DNA of 64,000 bases from Skermanella rosea. Its GTDB lineage: Bacteria; Pseudomonadota; Alphaproteobacteria; Azospirillales; Azospirillaceae. This document shows, piece by piece, positions 10,276-19,653 of this stretch. Position 1 is the stretch's first letter. Each line of letters starts with the position of its first letter. Location: positions 117,501-181,500 of the forward strand of contig NZ_CP086111.1 of assembly GCF_016806835.2 (NCBI RefSeq), given 5' to 3'. Both the position numbers and the translations under genes were made by a program. The notes under the pieces are model-generated. The model saw nothing but the letters and a program-made list of their open reading frames with translations. It made no database searches and was not told where the DNA came from.

Positions 10276-12945
10276 ATGGCGTCCCGTACCGCCGCATCAA
10301 GTTCCGCCGCCCCGTCCGGCGGCGTTTCCGGTGGGCGGTCCACCGCCGGCCGCGGTTCCGCTGGCAGGACCGGCACAGGACGGGCCGCCGCCGGCACGTC
10401 CGGCGGCCGGTCCGGCGGCGGGCGCGCCGGCAAGGCGCCGCTGCTGCCTCCGGCGGCCCGGGACTTCATCCGGCAGCGGGCGGTCGAGGGCGTCGGCCTG
10501 GCTCTGACCTCGATCGGGCTGCTGCTCGTCCTGGTGCTGCTCACCTACGACCGGGGCGACCCCTCCTGGAACACCGCGGTCAACCCGGAGGCCAACCCGA
10601 AGATCGGCAACGTGCTCGGGCTGCCCGGCGCCTATGCCGCCGACCTGCTGATGCAGTGGCTGGGCATGGCCTCGTACCTTCTGGGCGCCATCGTCATGGC
10701 GTGGGGGCTCCGGATCATGAGCCACCGCGGGCTGAGCCGGATCGTGCTGCGAGTCCTGATGACGGTCGTCGGCGTGCTGACGGCCTCGACCTTCTTCGCC
10801 CAGGTCCCGGCGTTTCCCGGATGGCAGCTCACCCACGGCCATCTCGGCGGCACCGCCGGCGATGTCCTGCTGACGGCGCTTTCCAGGCTGACCGGCGGGT
10901 TGATCGAGGGACTGGACCGGCACCTGCTCGCGACGATCTCGGGCGGCGTCTCGGTCGTCTCGGTCATCGTGGCCCTCGGTCTCTCGCTCCGCGACTGGCG
11001 CGACGGCGCCCGCAGCGTGGGCTGGGCCGTCGGCGCCGCCGGGCGCGGCGCCCGGGAGGCCGGCGGCAGGGCCGGACAGGTGGCGCGCGACGCTTCCGGC
11101 CTGCTGCGCGACCGCCCCGGCCTCGGTGGCCTGGGGGGACTGGCGGGGCTGTTCGGCTTCGGCCGGCCGCCCGGGGAGGACGAGGCGGATGCCGACGCCC
11201 GCCCGCCCAAGTCCCGGCCCGCGCGCGGAGTCCGCAAGCCGCCGCGCCTGAACGACGTGGAGCCGGACGATCCGGAAAGCGGTGCCGACCTCGGCGACGA
11301 CGGTGTCGACGACCCTCCCAAGCCGCCCAGGCCGGTTTCCGTGGTCAAGCCCCCGTCCGGGCCGAAGCCGGTGGCCGGCAAGCCGTCCGGCCAGCGCGAG
11401 CCGATGCTGGAGCTGTTCCCGGAAACCGACTACGAGCTGCCGCCCCTGGACCTGCTCCAGGAGCCCGATCCCTCGGCCAAGCCGAGCACCCTCGACGACG
11501 ATGCCCTGCGGCAGAACGCGGTGATGCTGGAAGGCGTCCTGGGCGATTTCGGCGTCCGCGGCGAAATCCAGAAGGTCCATCCCGGTCCCGTCGTCACCCT
11601 GTACGAGCTGGAGCCGGCGCCCGGCACCAAGTCGTCCCGGGTCATCGGGCTGGCCGACGACATCGCCCGGTCGATGAGCGCCGTGTCGGTCCGGGTCGCG
11701 GTGGTTCCCGGCCGCAACGTGATCGGCATCGAACTGCCCAACGCCCGGCGGGAGATGGTGCTGCTGCGGGAGCTGCTGGCGGCGGAGAGCTACGAGCGGT
11801 CGGCCGCCAAGCTGGCCCTGGTGCTCGGCAAGGACATCGGCGGCCAGCCCGTGATCGCCGACCTCGCCCGCTTCCCGCACCTGCTGGTCGCCGGCACCAC
11901 CGGGTCGGGCAAGTCGGTCGCGATCAACACCATGATCCTGTCGCTGCTCTACCGCCTGCCGCCGGACAAGTGCCGCTTCATCATGATCGACCCCAAGATG
12001 CTGGAACTGTCGATCTACGAGGGCATCCCCCACCTGCTGACGCCGGTGGTGACCGACCCGAAGAAGGCGGTCGTGGCCCTGAAATGGACCGTGCGCGAGA
12101 TGGAGAGCCGCTACCGCTCCATGTCGAAGCTCGGCGTCCGCAACATCGAGGGCTACAACGCCCGCCTGCGCGAGGCCAAGAAGAACAACGAGGTGCTGAC
12201 CCGCCGGGTGCAGACCGGGTTCGATCCCGACACCGGCAAGCCGATCTTCGAGGACCAGCCGATCGACTTGACCGAACTGCCCTACATCGTGGTGGTGGTC
12301 GACGAGATGGCCGATCTGATGCTGGTCGCCGGCAAGGACATCGAGGCGGCGATCCAGCGTCTGGCCCAGATGGCGCGGGCGGCCGGCATCCACCTGATCA
12401 TGGCGACCCAGCGGCCCTCGGTGGACGTTATCACCGGCACCATCAAGGCCAACTTCCCGACCCGCATCAGCTTTCAGGTCACCAGCAAGATCGATAGCCG
12501 CACCATCCTGGGCGAGCAGGGCGCCGAGCAGCTGCTCGGCCAGGGCGACATGCTGTACATGGCCGGCGGCGGCCGCATCACCCGCGTCCACGGACCCTTC
12601 GTGCGCGACGACGAGGTCGAGCATGTGGTCAGCTTCCTACGCAGCCAGGGCGAGCCCAACTACATGGAATCCATCACCGAGGACGAGGAGGAGTTCTCTG
12701 GCGGCGGTTTCGACGACGACGCGGGCGGCCGCCCCGGATCGGGCGACGAGCTCTACGACAAGGCGGTGGCGCTGGTGCTTCGCGAGCGCAAATGCTCCAC
12801 CAGCTTCGTCCAGCGCCATCTCCAGATCGGGTACAACAAGGCGGCCCGGCTGGTCGAACGCATGGAGCAGGAGGGCGTCGTCAGCCAGGCCAACCATGTG
12901 GGCAAGCGCGAGGTGCTCGGCCGCTCCGACGAGGCGGAGGAGTAG
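10276..12945 (+). CDS. ftsK: DNA translocase FtsK
   Basis: 889-aa inner-membrane DNA pump coordinating chromosome dimer resolution with division. A Ser/Gly/Ala-rich N-terminus is followed by about four transmembrane helices (roughly 75-240), a charged Pro-rich linker (250-420), the RecA-like motor with Walker A GTTGSGKS at 540-547 and Walker [12 protein letters not shown] around 672-682, and a C-terminal winged-helix gamma domain (about 825-885) that reads KOPS sequences. An in-frame ATG at 10174 would overlap the aminotransferase; 10276 lies after AGAGCAAGG and is preferred. The gene is followed at once by lolA, a common alphaproteobacterial order. Confidence 0.96.
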   Translation: MASRTAASSSAAPSGGVSGGRSTAGRGSAGRTGTGRAAAGTSGGRSGGGRAGKAPLLPPAARDFIRQRAVEGVGLALTSIGLLLVLVLLTYDRGDPSWNTAVNPEANPKIGNVLGLPGAYAADLLMQWLGMASYLLGAIVMAWGLRIMSHRGLSRIVLRVLMTVVGVLTASTFFAQVPAFPGWQLTHGHLGGTAGDVLLTALSRLTGGLIEGLDRHLLATISGGVSVVSVIVALGLSLRDWRDGARSVGWAVGAAGRGAREAGGRAGQVARDASGLLRDRPGLGGLGGLAGLFGFGRPPGEDEADADARPPKSRPARGVRKPPRLNDVEPDDPESGADLGDDGVDDPPKPPRPVSVVKPPSGPKPVAGKPSGQREPMLELFPETDYELPPLDLLQEPDPSAKPSTLDDDALRQNAVMLEGVLGDFGVRGEIQKVHPGPVVTLYELEPAPGTKSSRVIGLADDIARSMSAVSVRVAVVPGRNVIGIELPNARREMVLLRELLAAESYERSAAKLALVLGKDIGGQPVIADLARFPHLLVAGTTGSGKSVAINTMILSLLYRLPPDKCRFIMIDPKMLELSIYEGIPHLLTPVVTDPKKAVVALKWTVREMESRYRSMSKLGVRNIEGYNARLREAKKNNEVLTRRVQTGFDPDTGKPIFEDQPIDLTELPYIVVVVDEMADLMLVAGKDIEAAIQRLAQMARAAGIHLIMATQRPSVDVITGTIKANFPTRISFQVTSKIDSRTILGEQGAEQLLGQGDMLYMAGGGRITRVHGPFVRDDEVEHVVSFLRSQGEPNYMESITEDEEEFSGGGFDDDAGGRPGSGDELYDKAVALVLRERKCSTSFVQRHLQIGYNKAARLVERMEQEGVVSQANHVGKREVLGRSDEAEE

Positions 12946-13020
12946 GGGCGGCGCGGGCGATTGCGAAAAAGCCCCCTTGCCGCCCTTTTTCGGCCCTGGC
13001 GGATGAGCATATCTTGGAGC

Positions 13021-13665
13021 ATGAAAGCCTTGCTACGCCCCCTCGTGCTTGCCGCCGGCCTCGTTCTCGCGCCGCTGGCAGCCCCCTCGATCCTCCATGC
13101 CGCGCCGGCGGCCAGCCTCACCCAGGCGCAGAAGGAAGACATCGCCCGGATCGAGCAGTATCTCGACGGCGTCAGGACGCTGAAATCGGACTTCGTCCAG
13201 GCCGGCGGCGACGGTTCGCTGGTCAGGGGCACGCTCTGGCTGTCGCGGCCCAACAAGATGCGGCTGGAGTACGAGCCGCCGATCGAGAACTTCATCGTGG
13301 CCGACGGGTGGTTCGTCTTCTACTGGGATGACGAGTTGAAGCAGCAGAGCAGCGCGCCGATCGGCTCCACCATGGCCGACATCATCCTGCGCGACAAGCT
13401 GCGCCTCAGCGGCGACATCACCGTTACCGACTTCGTGCGGGAGGCCAACGTCATCGAGGTTTCGGTGGTGCAGACCAGCGAGCCGGGGGCCGGCACGCTG
13501 ACGCTGGTGTTCGAGGACGCGCCGCTGCGGCTGCGCAAGTGGCGCATCGTCGACCCGCAGGGACTGACCACGGAGGTGGCCCTGCTCAACCCGCAGGTCG
13601 GCGTCCAGTTCGACCGCGACCTGTTCATCTTCCGCGAGCCTGCCTCGGCCCGCCGGCGGGACTGA
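13021..13665 (+). CDS. lolA: outer-membrane lipoprotein carrier protein LolA
   Basis: 214-aa periplasmic chaperone that takes lipoproteins from LolCDE to the outer membrane. A signal peptide ends near residue 26 (ILHA|APAAS). The LolA half-barrel is recognisable from GTLWLSRPNKMRLEYEPP and the later TLVFEDAPLRLRKW segment with its usual turn. The ATG at 13021 has GGAG a few bases upstream; an ATG at 13003 is less likely because it would add residues before a standard signal peptide. Gap to ftsK is 75 bp, so co-transcription is likely. Confidence 0.93.
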   Translation: MKALLRPLVLAAGLVLAPLAAPSILHAAPAASLTQAQKEDIARIEQYLDGVRTLKSDFVQAGGDGSLVRGTLWLSRPNKMRLEYEPPIENFIVADGWFVFYWDDELKQQSSAPIGSTMADIILRDKLRLSGDITVTDFVREANVIEVSVVQTSEPGAGTLTLVFEDAPLRLRKWRIVDPQGLTTEVALLNPQVGVQFDRDLFIFREPASARRRD

Positions 13666-13806
13666 CCGCCGTCCGGGGCGGGGACATCCATGTTTGCTTG
13701 ACGCCGTCCGAATTACTGGACGCCCGGCACCCGGCCGCGGCGTTCCCGCGGCCGGGGCACCACGGGAAACCCTGTCTATCCCTGCCCGAAATGGCTAGTT
13801 CTTTAG

Positions 13807-13822
13807 TGGCATGGCCGTTGCA
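13807..13822 (+). promoter_or_regulatory. sigma-54 (-24/-12) promoter
   Basis: TGGCATGGCCGTTGCA matches the consensus TGGCAY-R-N4-TTGCA in full, with GG (13808-13809) and GC (13820-13821) separated by exactly 10 bases. Transcription would start near 13833, about 65 nt before the Gly-rich small gene. An enhancer-binding activator site should lie within the preceding 150 bp, but I cannot assign one. It is the clearest promoter in the window. Confidence 0.78.
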
Positions 13823-13897
13823 GTGAACCCTCCGCCAGCGGGGATCGCACCGGCACGCGGCCGGCCCCCGAAAACGTCGGATAACAGGAGAGTCTTC

Positions 13898-14173
13898 ATG
13901 GCAATGAGCGGAATTCCGGGCGGCGCGTCGGTCGGCGTCGAGCAGAGCGGCAAGGGCGGCGGCGAAGCGGTCGGCCATTCGGGAAGCGCCTCGGGCGCCT
14001 TCGGCGGGGCCGGAAGCGGCGGCGGCGGCATGGGCATGAGCATGGGCGGCGGCTTCGCGACCGGCGGCATGGGATCGGGCGGCGACGCGACCTCCGACTC
14101 CTCGGCGTACGGTGCGCTGGGCGGCGACGTCAGCGACAACACGTCGATCCAAAACCTGACGATCAATTCCTGA
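13898..14173 (+). CDS. Gly-rich low-complexity small protein, unknown function
   Basis: 91-aa protein, about one third Gly (30 residues), with Ser, Ala and Met making most of the rest and almost no aromatic residues. There is no signal peptide, Cys or membrane helix. The last 25 residues (from GGDVSDNT) are less biased and end NLTINS. AGGAG lies 7 nt before the ATG and a consensus sigma-54 promoter stands upstream, so expression looks deliberate rather than spurious. It is probably monocistronic: the hybrid kinase beyond is convergent. I do not recognise a family. A bacteriocin, surface or structural peptide would be speculation. Confidence 0.72.
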   Translation: MAMSGIPGGASVGVEQSGKGGGEAVGHSGSASGAFGGAGSGGGGMGMSMGGGFATGGMGSGGDATSDSSAYGALGGDVSDNTSIQNLTINS

Positions 14174-14254
14174 TAGGCATTTTCCCGACGGGAAGCCGGA
14201 ACCGCGACGGGGGCCGCCGTGCCGCCCTCGCGGTCCCGGCGCCCCGGTCGGGCG

Positions 14255-16129
14255 TCACTCGACGCCGTCGCGCAGCCGATCCCGTCCCAGCAGGCTGGCC
14301 ACGGCGGCACGCAGCGCAAGCGCCGAGACCGGCTTGTGCAGGAGCGGATAGCCGCTCAGCCGGGCTTCCTTCAGGCAGCGCGGGTCGGTGTCGCCCGTGA
14401 TGATCAAGCCGGGAAGGTCCACGTCGAGCATCTTGGCGATCTGCCGGATCGCGACGATGCCGCTCGCCGGGCCGGACAGGCGGAAATCGGCGATCACCAT
14501 GTCGGGCGGATCGGCCTGGCCCGATACACCTTCCACGGCTTCGTCATAGCCGGACGCCGCCGTCACGTCGCAGCCCCATTGGTCGAGAAGAAGCTCGAGC
14601 GCCTGCAGCACGATGACGTCGTCCTCGATCACCAGCACGCGGGGGCGGCCCAGGTCGTTCGGCCGCGCCGGAGCATGGATCGGCTCGGCCCGGACTTCCG
14701 CCTCGCCCTCCATCGGCACCGTGATCGCGAAAACGGATCCCTTGCCCTCCCGCGACCGCACGCTCAGGGAATGGTCCAGCAGGCGCGACAGGCGGTCCAC
14801 GATGGAAAGGCCCAGGCCGAACCCGGCCGACTCCGACGTGCTCGGCGTGTTGCCGCGATAGAACTCCTCGAAGATGATGTCGAGTTGATCCGCCGGGATG
14901 CCGGGTCCCGTGTCCCAGACCTCGATCCGCAGCCGGTTGCCCTGGCGGCGGCAGCCCAGCAGGATGCGGCCGGACGCGGTGTAGCGCACGGCGTTGGACA
15001 GCAGGTTGCGCAGGATCCGCTCCAGCAGGTCGCGATCGCTGCGGATCACGGCGGAGCAGGGGGCGACATGCAGGGTCAGCCCCTTCTGGCGGGCCGGCCC
15101 GGCGAATTCCAGCGCCATGCGGGTCAGCAGCCCGTTGACCGAATGGCCGACCGGTTCGACCCGCAGGGTCCCGGCATCGATCCGGGCGATGTCCAGATGG
15201 GCGTCCACCAGGTTCTTGATGGTCGCCAGCGCGGTGTTCATGGCGCGCAGGATATCGCGGCTGGTCGGATCCTTGAGCCGGTTCTCCAGGGCGCCGACGA
15301 ACAGCGAGAGCGCGGCGAGCGGCTGCCGAAGGTCGTGGTTGGCGACGGCGAAGAAGCGGCTGCGGGCCCGGTTGGACCGTTCGGCCTCGATCCGCGCCTC
15401 CAGAAGGCTCTCCTCCAGTCGGCAATGGTCGGTGATGTCCTGGACGGCGGCCATGCACAGCGTGCGCTTGTCGAGCGTGAACCATTCCGACGTGACCAGC
15501 ACGTCGATCACCGTGCCGTCGGCCAGCAGGTGGCGCCACTGCCCCGACTCGCCGGGGGAAGACCGGTCGGACAGCGCTTCCAGCAGCCGTGGCGCGTCCT
15601 CCGGCGGGCGGATATCGGAGATCCGCATGGCCAGGAAACGCTCGCGCGGGTAGCCATAGCGCGATACCGCGGCATCGTTGACCGCGACGAAGGCAAGCGT
15701 TTCGGGGTCGACGATCCAGAGCGGCAGCGGATTGCGGGTGAACGCGAACGAACTCGTCACCTGGGCGAGCAGGCTTTGGACCGGGCCCGGCGTCATGGAA
15801 CCGCCGGGCGGCGAGGGGGCCTGCCCGGCTGCGGACGGTAACGGCTCGCACAAGCAGATCAGCCCTCCGTCCGCCATGGAGTGATGCCTGAAAGCGATTC
15901 CGCACGACTGGCGCGCCTCGCTTTCCAGACGGCCGAACGGCATTTCGAGGGCGAGCAGCGTACCGGCATTGGCCAGCAGCGCGGCTGCGGACATGTTCCA
16001 TGACGATATCAGGCCGCGTCCGTCCACGACCACGATCCCGGGCTCGCCCGTCGGATCGACGGATGGAGCATAGTCGCGGTCGGGCCGACGGTCGGAAGTG
16101 TCGCAAGCGTTTCGGTTCTGGTCTGACAT
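14255..16129 (-). CDS. PAS-containing hybrid sensor histidine kinase
   Basis: 624-aa soluble two-component kinase without membrane helices. Order: an N-terminal PAS-like segment (about 28-95), a PAS domain (about 128-235), a HisKA dimerisation helix with phospho-acceptor His265 in NHDLRQPL, an HATPase domain (about 365-475, with DTGPGI and GFGLGLS), and a C-terminal receiver (about 495-620) with phospho-acceptor Asp548 in MVIADFRL. The N-H-D-L-R-Q-P-L box places it with kinases of the NahK/FhcK kind. The ATG at 16129 is preferred over an upstream TTG. No response regulator gene is adjacent, so its output partner is unknown. It converges on the Gly-rich gene. Confidence 0.92.
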   Translation of the reverse strand: MSDQNRNACDTSDRRPDRDYAPSVDPTGEPGIVVVDGRGLISSWNMSAAALLANAGTLLALEMPFGRLESEARQSCGIAFRHHSMADGGLICLCEPLPSAAGQAPSPPGGSMTPGPVQSLLAQVTSSFAFTRNPLPLWIVDPETLAFVAVNDAAVSRYGYPRERFLAMRISDIRPPEDAPRLLEALSDRSSPGESGQWRHLLADGTVIDVLVTSEWFTLDKRTLCMAAVQDITDHCRLEESLLEARIEAERSNRARSRFFAVANHDLRQPLAALSLFVGALENRLKDPTSRDILRAMNTALATIKNLVDAHLDIARIDAGTLRVEPVGHSVNGLLTRMALEFAGPARQKGLTLHVAPCSAVIRSDRDLLERILRNLLSNAVRYTASGRILLGCRRQGNRLRIEVWDTGPGIPADQLDIIFEEFYRGNTPSTSESAGFGLGLSIVDRLSRLLDHSLSVRSREGKGSVFAITVPMEGEAEVRAEPIHAPARPNDLGRPRVLVIEDDVIVLQALELLLDQWGCDVTAASGYDEAVEGVSGQADPPDMVIADFRLSGPASGIVAIRQIAKMLDVDLPGLIITGDTDPRCLKEARLSGYPLLHKPVSALALRAAVASLLGRDRLRDGVE

Positions 16130-16246
16130 GGTCAACCTGTTGAAGACAGGAAGAGCCTATTCATTTCCGGCCTGAACGCAAAGCGGCGTAAACAGGAATT
16201 CACGGCATTTTGGCGGTACGCGCCCGCGCCGGGCAAAAGACCGGCA

Positions 16247-16432
16247 TTAGCCATAATGGATTTTGAACGCCGGAATCGCCACCGCGATGCATAAGGTTAC
16301 GGCATTCACCAGTATTACCGGAAAAGCGCCGAGCATGAAGCCATGGGTTCCCCATAGGAAGATAGCGCCGCGGAAGCACATGGACAGCGTCGGTAACAGA
16401 TCCCTCGCCGATTTGCTGCGCCGGGATTTCAT
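16247..16432 (-). pseudogene. SemiSWEET sugar transporter remnant (C-terminal part)
   Basis: The 61-codon frame reads KSRRSKSARDLLPTLSMCF and then a GFMLGAFPVILVNAVTL region, matching helices 2 and 3 of SemiSWEET transporters (usual pattern: W-x-T-x-S-A-R-D, then PVILANAVTL). The preceding FSPRAMKS in the same frame looks like a decayed FVPQ motif, but helix 1 and an initiation site are missing. A complete SemiSWEET has about 85-90 residues and three helices. Either the gene is broken, or a truncated protein is made from the ATG at 16432; I favour decay. Confidence 0.5.
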
Positions 16433-16597
16433 TGCCCGCGGAGAAAAGCATCGGTGATGGGCCGATCGGCAATCATGCCGGCAGGTTTTCTCGATCCGGG
16501 CGCCGGACGACCGCGGCGTGCCGGGAGCCAGCGGCGAATTGACGCTTGGCCGGGCGGCCCTAACTGTTCATGATACGTACTTTCCGGGTGGGCCCGG

Positions 16598-17098
16598 ATG
16601 GGCGGAGTGATGGCTGGGACGATGGTTTTGGTGGAAGACGGAGTGGTTTCGGGGCGGACCGGCATCGCGGACCTGCTGTCACGGGGTGTGCGGCGGGGCT
16701 TGGCCGAACGCGGTTTCGCCAGCCTGACCGAGTTTCGTTTGGCGTCTGGCCGCCGAGCCGACGTCATGGCGGTCAACGAGGCGGGCGACGTGGTCATCGT
16801 GGAGATCAAGAGCTCGATCGCGGATTTCAGGGCCGACCAGAAATGGCCCGAGTACCAGGCCTTCTGCGACAGCTTCTACTTCGCGGTCGGGGCCGATTTC
16901 CCGGCCGACCTGATCCCGCCCGAGTGCGGGCTGATGGTCGCCGACGGTTTCGGCGCCGTGATCCTCCGCGATGCGCCCCTGGTCAAGCTCAACGCCGCCC
17001 GCCGCCGCGCCGTCGTCCTGCGCGTGGCGCTGGCCGCCAGCGGCCGTCTCCATCGCCTGGAGGATCCCATGCTGACCATGGCGGTAACGGCGGGCTGA
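16598..17098 (+). CDS. mmcB: MmcB-family DNA repair protein (PD-(D/E)XK-like)
   Basis: 166-aa protein of the alphaproteobacterial MmcB family (named in Caulobacter, SOS-induced and linked to mitomycin C tolerance). The nuclease-like core is RRADVMAV...VVIVEIKSS, giving Asp, Glu and Lys in the PD-(D/E)XK arrangement, followed by the family signature QKWPEYQAFCDSFYFAV. The start is ambiguous among ATGs at 16598, 16610 and 16622; the family usually starts close to the last of these. No LexA box was identified upstream. It is followed 129 bp later by a glycosyltransferase gene on the same strand. Confidence 0.88.
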   Translation: MGGVMAGTMVLVEDGVVSGRTGIADLLSRGVRRGLAERGFASLTEFRLASGRRADVMAVNEAGDVVIVEIKSSIADFRADQKWPEYQAFCDSFYFAVGADFPADLIPPECGLMVADGFGAVILRDAPLVKLNAARRRAVVLRVALAASGRLHRLEDPMLTMAVTAG

Positions 17099-17227
17099 TC
17101 ACCTCTGGTGACAGCGGGCTGATCCCGGGTTCCCGTCCCCGTCAACTTCAGGCCTGGAGCCGCCCCGGGGGGCTCGCTATGGTGCGCGCCCGGTTCCCCG
17201 ATCCCCGACCTCCAGGTACAGGTTGCA

Positions 17228-18160
17228 ATGGCCGACGACATCCTGATCATCAAGCTCGGCGCGCTGGGCGACCTTTTCCAGGCCGAGGGCGCGCTGCACG
17301 ACATCCGCCTCCACCATCCGGATGCGCGCATCACGCTTCTGACCGGTCCGGCCTACCGGGCGCTGATGGAGCGCTGTCCCTGGGTCGACCGGGTGGAGTT
17401 GGACCCGCGCGCGCCGCGCTGGCGCCTGGACCGCATGCTGGACCTGCGCCGGCGCCTCAGGGCGGTGCCGTTCGCCATGGTCTACGACCTGCAGAACGTT
17501 TCCCGGACCGCCTTCTATCGCCGCTGGTTCCTGCCGCACACTCCCTGGTCGGGGACGGCGCCGGGCTGCAGCCATCCGCACCGGGCGGTCGATCCCAAGC
17601 GCATCCCCAGCCTGGAACGGTTGGCCGGGCAGCTGGCGGACGCGGACGTTCCGGTCCGCCATGCCCTCGCCCCGGATCTGGGCTGGGTCGCCGACGACGC
17701 CTCCGGCATCCTCGCGGATGCCGGGGTCCGGGAATCCTACGTGGTCCTGTTGCCTGGCTCCTCGGCGAGGCTGCCGCACAAGCGCTGGCCCGGCTACGCC
17801 GCGCTCGCGGAACGCCTGATCGCCGCCGGCAAGACCGTTGTCACGGTTCCCGGCCCCGACGAATTGGATCTCTGCCGGTCGATACCGGGCGTCACGCTGA
17901 CCGGCGGGAGATGGTTGAACTATTTCCAGCTCGCGGGCGTCCTGGCCCGCGCCCGGCTGGTCATCGGGAACGACAGCGGACCCACCCACCTGGCGGCCCA
18001 TCTCGGCCGCCCGACCGTCGCTCTGTTCGGCAGCCATATGGCGGCCCGCCTGACCGGCATCGACCGGCCCTGGGTGACGTGCGTCGAAGTTCCGGATCTC
18101 GCGTCACTGCCCACCGGGCAGGTCGAAGATGTCGTGAACGGCCGCCTTGAACAGCGCTGA
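17228..18160 (+). CDS. glycosyltransferase family 9 (heptosyltransferase-like)
   Basis: 310-aa GT9 enzyme with a GT-B fold. The start IIKLGALGD is the N-terminal signature (Asp of LGD is the proposed base), PGSS...HKRWP contacts the nucleotide sugar, and GNDSGPTHLAAHLGRPTVALFG-type sequence (split here at GNDSGPTHLAAH and PTVALFG) is the conserved C-terminal block. Family members add heptose or related sugars to LPS core. Shorter than E. coli WaaC/WaaF by a little. No other LPS-core gene is adjacent; the role in core synthesis is by family only. Confidence 0.9.
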   Translation: MADDILIIKLGALGDLFQAEGALHDIRLHHPDARITLLTGPAYRALMERCPWVDRVELDPRAPRWRLDRMLDLRRRLRAVPFAMVYDLQNVSRTAFYRRWFLPHTPWSGTAPGCSHPHRAVDPKRIPSLERLAGQLADADVPVRHALAPDLGWVADDASGILADAGVRESYVVLLPGSSARLPHKRWPGYAALAERLIAAGKTVVTVPGPDELDLCRSIPGVTLTGGRWLNYFQLAGVLARARLVIGNDSGPTHLAAHLGRPTVALFGSHMAARLTGIDRPWVTCVEVPDLASLPTGQVEDVVNGRLEQR

Positions 18161-18366
18161 GGGCTTTCTGCCCGCCGACTCCCTGCATTTCGACGGCCGT
18201 GCGAGATAAATAGGGTAGCTTCCCTCCGTTACGTGGTATTGTCTTCAAACGAATGGACTAATACATTTGTATCGAGTGCCGGCTTTTCGAACGAGCCACC
18301 AGGGAGGACCGGTTTGGTGAAGGCTAGCTTGTTCGGTTTCAACGCTGCGGCGACGCGGTTCCCGCC

Positions 18367-19653
18367 ATGATGAATCCTGCCAAGACGGAACGTTCCGCCC
18401 GTGACTGGAGCCGGGTCAAGCCCGGCGAGAAGCCGGCGGCCGTGCCGGTCAAGCCCTCTCACGACGATGCCAAGCTGCTGGCCTTGCTTCATTCGGCCAA
18501 GCGCGAATTGCAGGGGCTGCGCCTCGTTCACCTCCACCTGTCCCTGCTGAAGGACAAGAACCTGGGAGACATCGCGGCGATCCGCCGGGCCGTGCAGGAA
18601 ATCTCGGAGAACTCGGCCTTCCTCCAGCTGTTCAACCTGTCGAACGAAGACATCATCTTCCTCTACAAGGGGATCAAGTTCTCGACCATCACCGACATCT
18701 GCCAGAAGATCGAGCGGCTGATGCTGTCGCGGACGCAGATGATGGGGCTCAACCCCTATCGGGAGGACAGTCTATATTCGATCATGGAGCTGTCGCTCAA
18801 CTTCGTGAACGTGATCCGCTTCATCGAAGGGCTGGACGTTACCGGAGGTCCGGACGGCGCAAAGGCCAGGACCAAGCCGTCGGTCACGCTCGAAGAGCTG
18901 GCGCGGATCGAGCGCCAAATGGCGATCTTCGACCTGTCGCCCTTCATGCTCAACCAGCCGGTGATGGACATCCGGCCGGAGGCCCGGAACCACCGCGAGT
19001 ATTTCGAGCTCTATATCGCGGTCAAGAGCGTGGAAGACCGGCTCAGCCCGGAGTTCGACATTACCGCAAACCGATGGTTGTTCAACTATTTCACCTCGAA
19101 CCTCGACCAGTCCATCCTGAAGACGCTGAACTACGGCATAGATTTCATCCGTGGCCACAAGATCGGCCTCAACATCAATCTGACGACGGTCCTGTCAGCG
19201 GCGTTCGTGAGGTTCGATGAGCGGCTCACGGCCGAACTGCGCGGCAACGTGGTGCTGGAGATCAACAAGGTCGACCTGATCGAGAACGAGAGCCTTTACC
19301 GGGAAGTCGTCGATTTCGCCCGGAATCGCGGCTATTCGATCTGCATCGACGGCCTGACGCCGTTCTGGGTCACTCACATGGACCTGGAATACATGGCCTG
19401 CGACTATGCCAAGGTGTTCTGGTCGCCGGACATGCTGGAGATGGACCGCAACGAGTACGACAATCTCGAGGAACGCATCAGAAACCAGGACAATTGCCGC
19501 TTCGTCCTGGCCAGGTGCGGCACGGTCTCCGGCCTGCTGTTCGCCCACAGGATCGGCATCCATCTGGTCCAGGGACGGATCGTCGACAATATCATCCGCA
19601 AGGGCGTCAGCGTTTCCGACGCGATCAATACCGCACGGGTAATGGACGATTGA
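18367..19653 (+). CDS. degenerate EAL-domain protein
   Basis: 428-aa soluble protein. Residues about 200-405 follow the EAL phosphodiesterase fold, but the catalytic motifs are gone: EINKVDL (298-304) stands for the E(I/L)TES region, IDGL (327-330) replaces the DDFG metal-binding motif, LARCGT (381-386) replaces AEGVE, and there is no E-A-L tripeptide. VQGRIV (401-406) retains the shape of the terminal QGY motif. The first 190 residues are mostly helical and unrecognised. Such proteins usually bind c-di-GMP or a partner rather than hydrolyse. Two ATGs in tandem (18367, 18370) and no strong Shine-Dalgarno. Its 3' end overlaps the next, convergent gene by 29 bp. Confidence 0.82.
   Translation: MMNPAKTERSARDWSRVKPGEKPAAVPVKPSHDDAKLLALLHSAKRELQGLRLVHLHLSLLKDKNLGDIAAIRRAVQEISENSAFLQLFNLSNEDIIFLYKGIKFSTITDICQKIERLMLSRTQMMGLNPYREDSLYSIMELSLNFVNVIRFIEGLDVTGGPDGAKARTKPSVTLEELARIERQMAIFDLSPFMLNQPVMDIRPEARNHREYFELYIAVKSVEDRLSPEFDITANRWLFNYFTSNLDQSILKTLNYGIDFIRGHKIGLNINLTTVLSAAFVRFDERLTAELRGNVVLEINKVDLIENESLYREVVDFARNRGYSICIDGLTPFWVTHMDLEYMACDYAKVFWSPDMLEMDRNEYDNLEERIRNQDNCRFVLARCGTVSGLLFAHRIGIHLVQGRIVDNIIRKGVSVSDAINTARVMDD

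Noticed and set aside
14219-15841. A 540-codon open frame on the plus strand
   Set aside because: Antisense to the hybrid histidine kinase; no domain and typical shadow composition.
16200-16472. Second minus-strand frame (90 codons) over the SemiSWEET remnant
   Set aside because: It has no similarity to any family, whereas the overlapping 61-codon frame shows clear SemiSWEET motifs.
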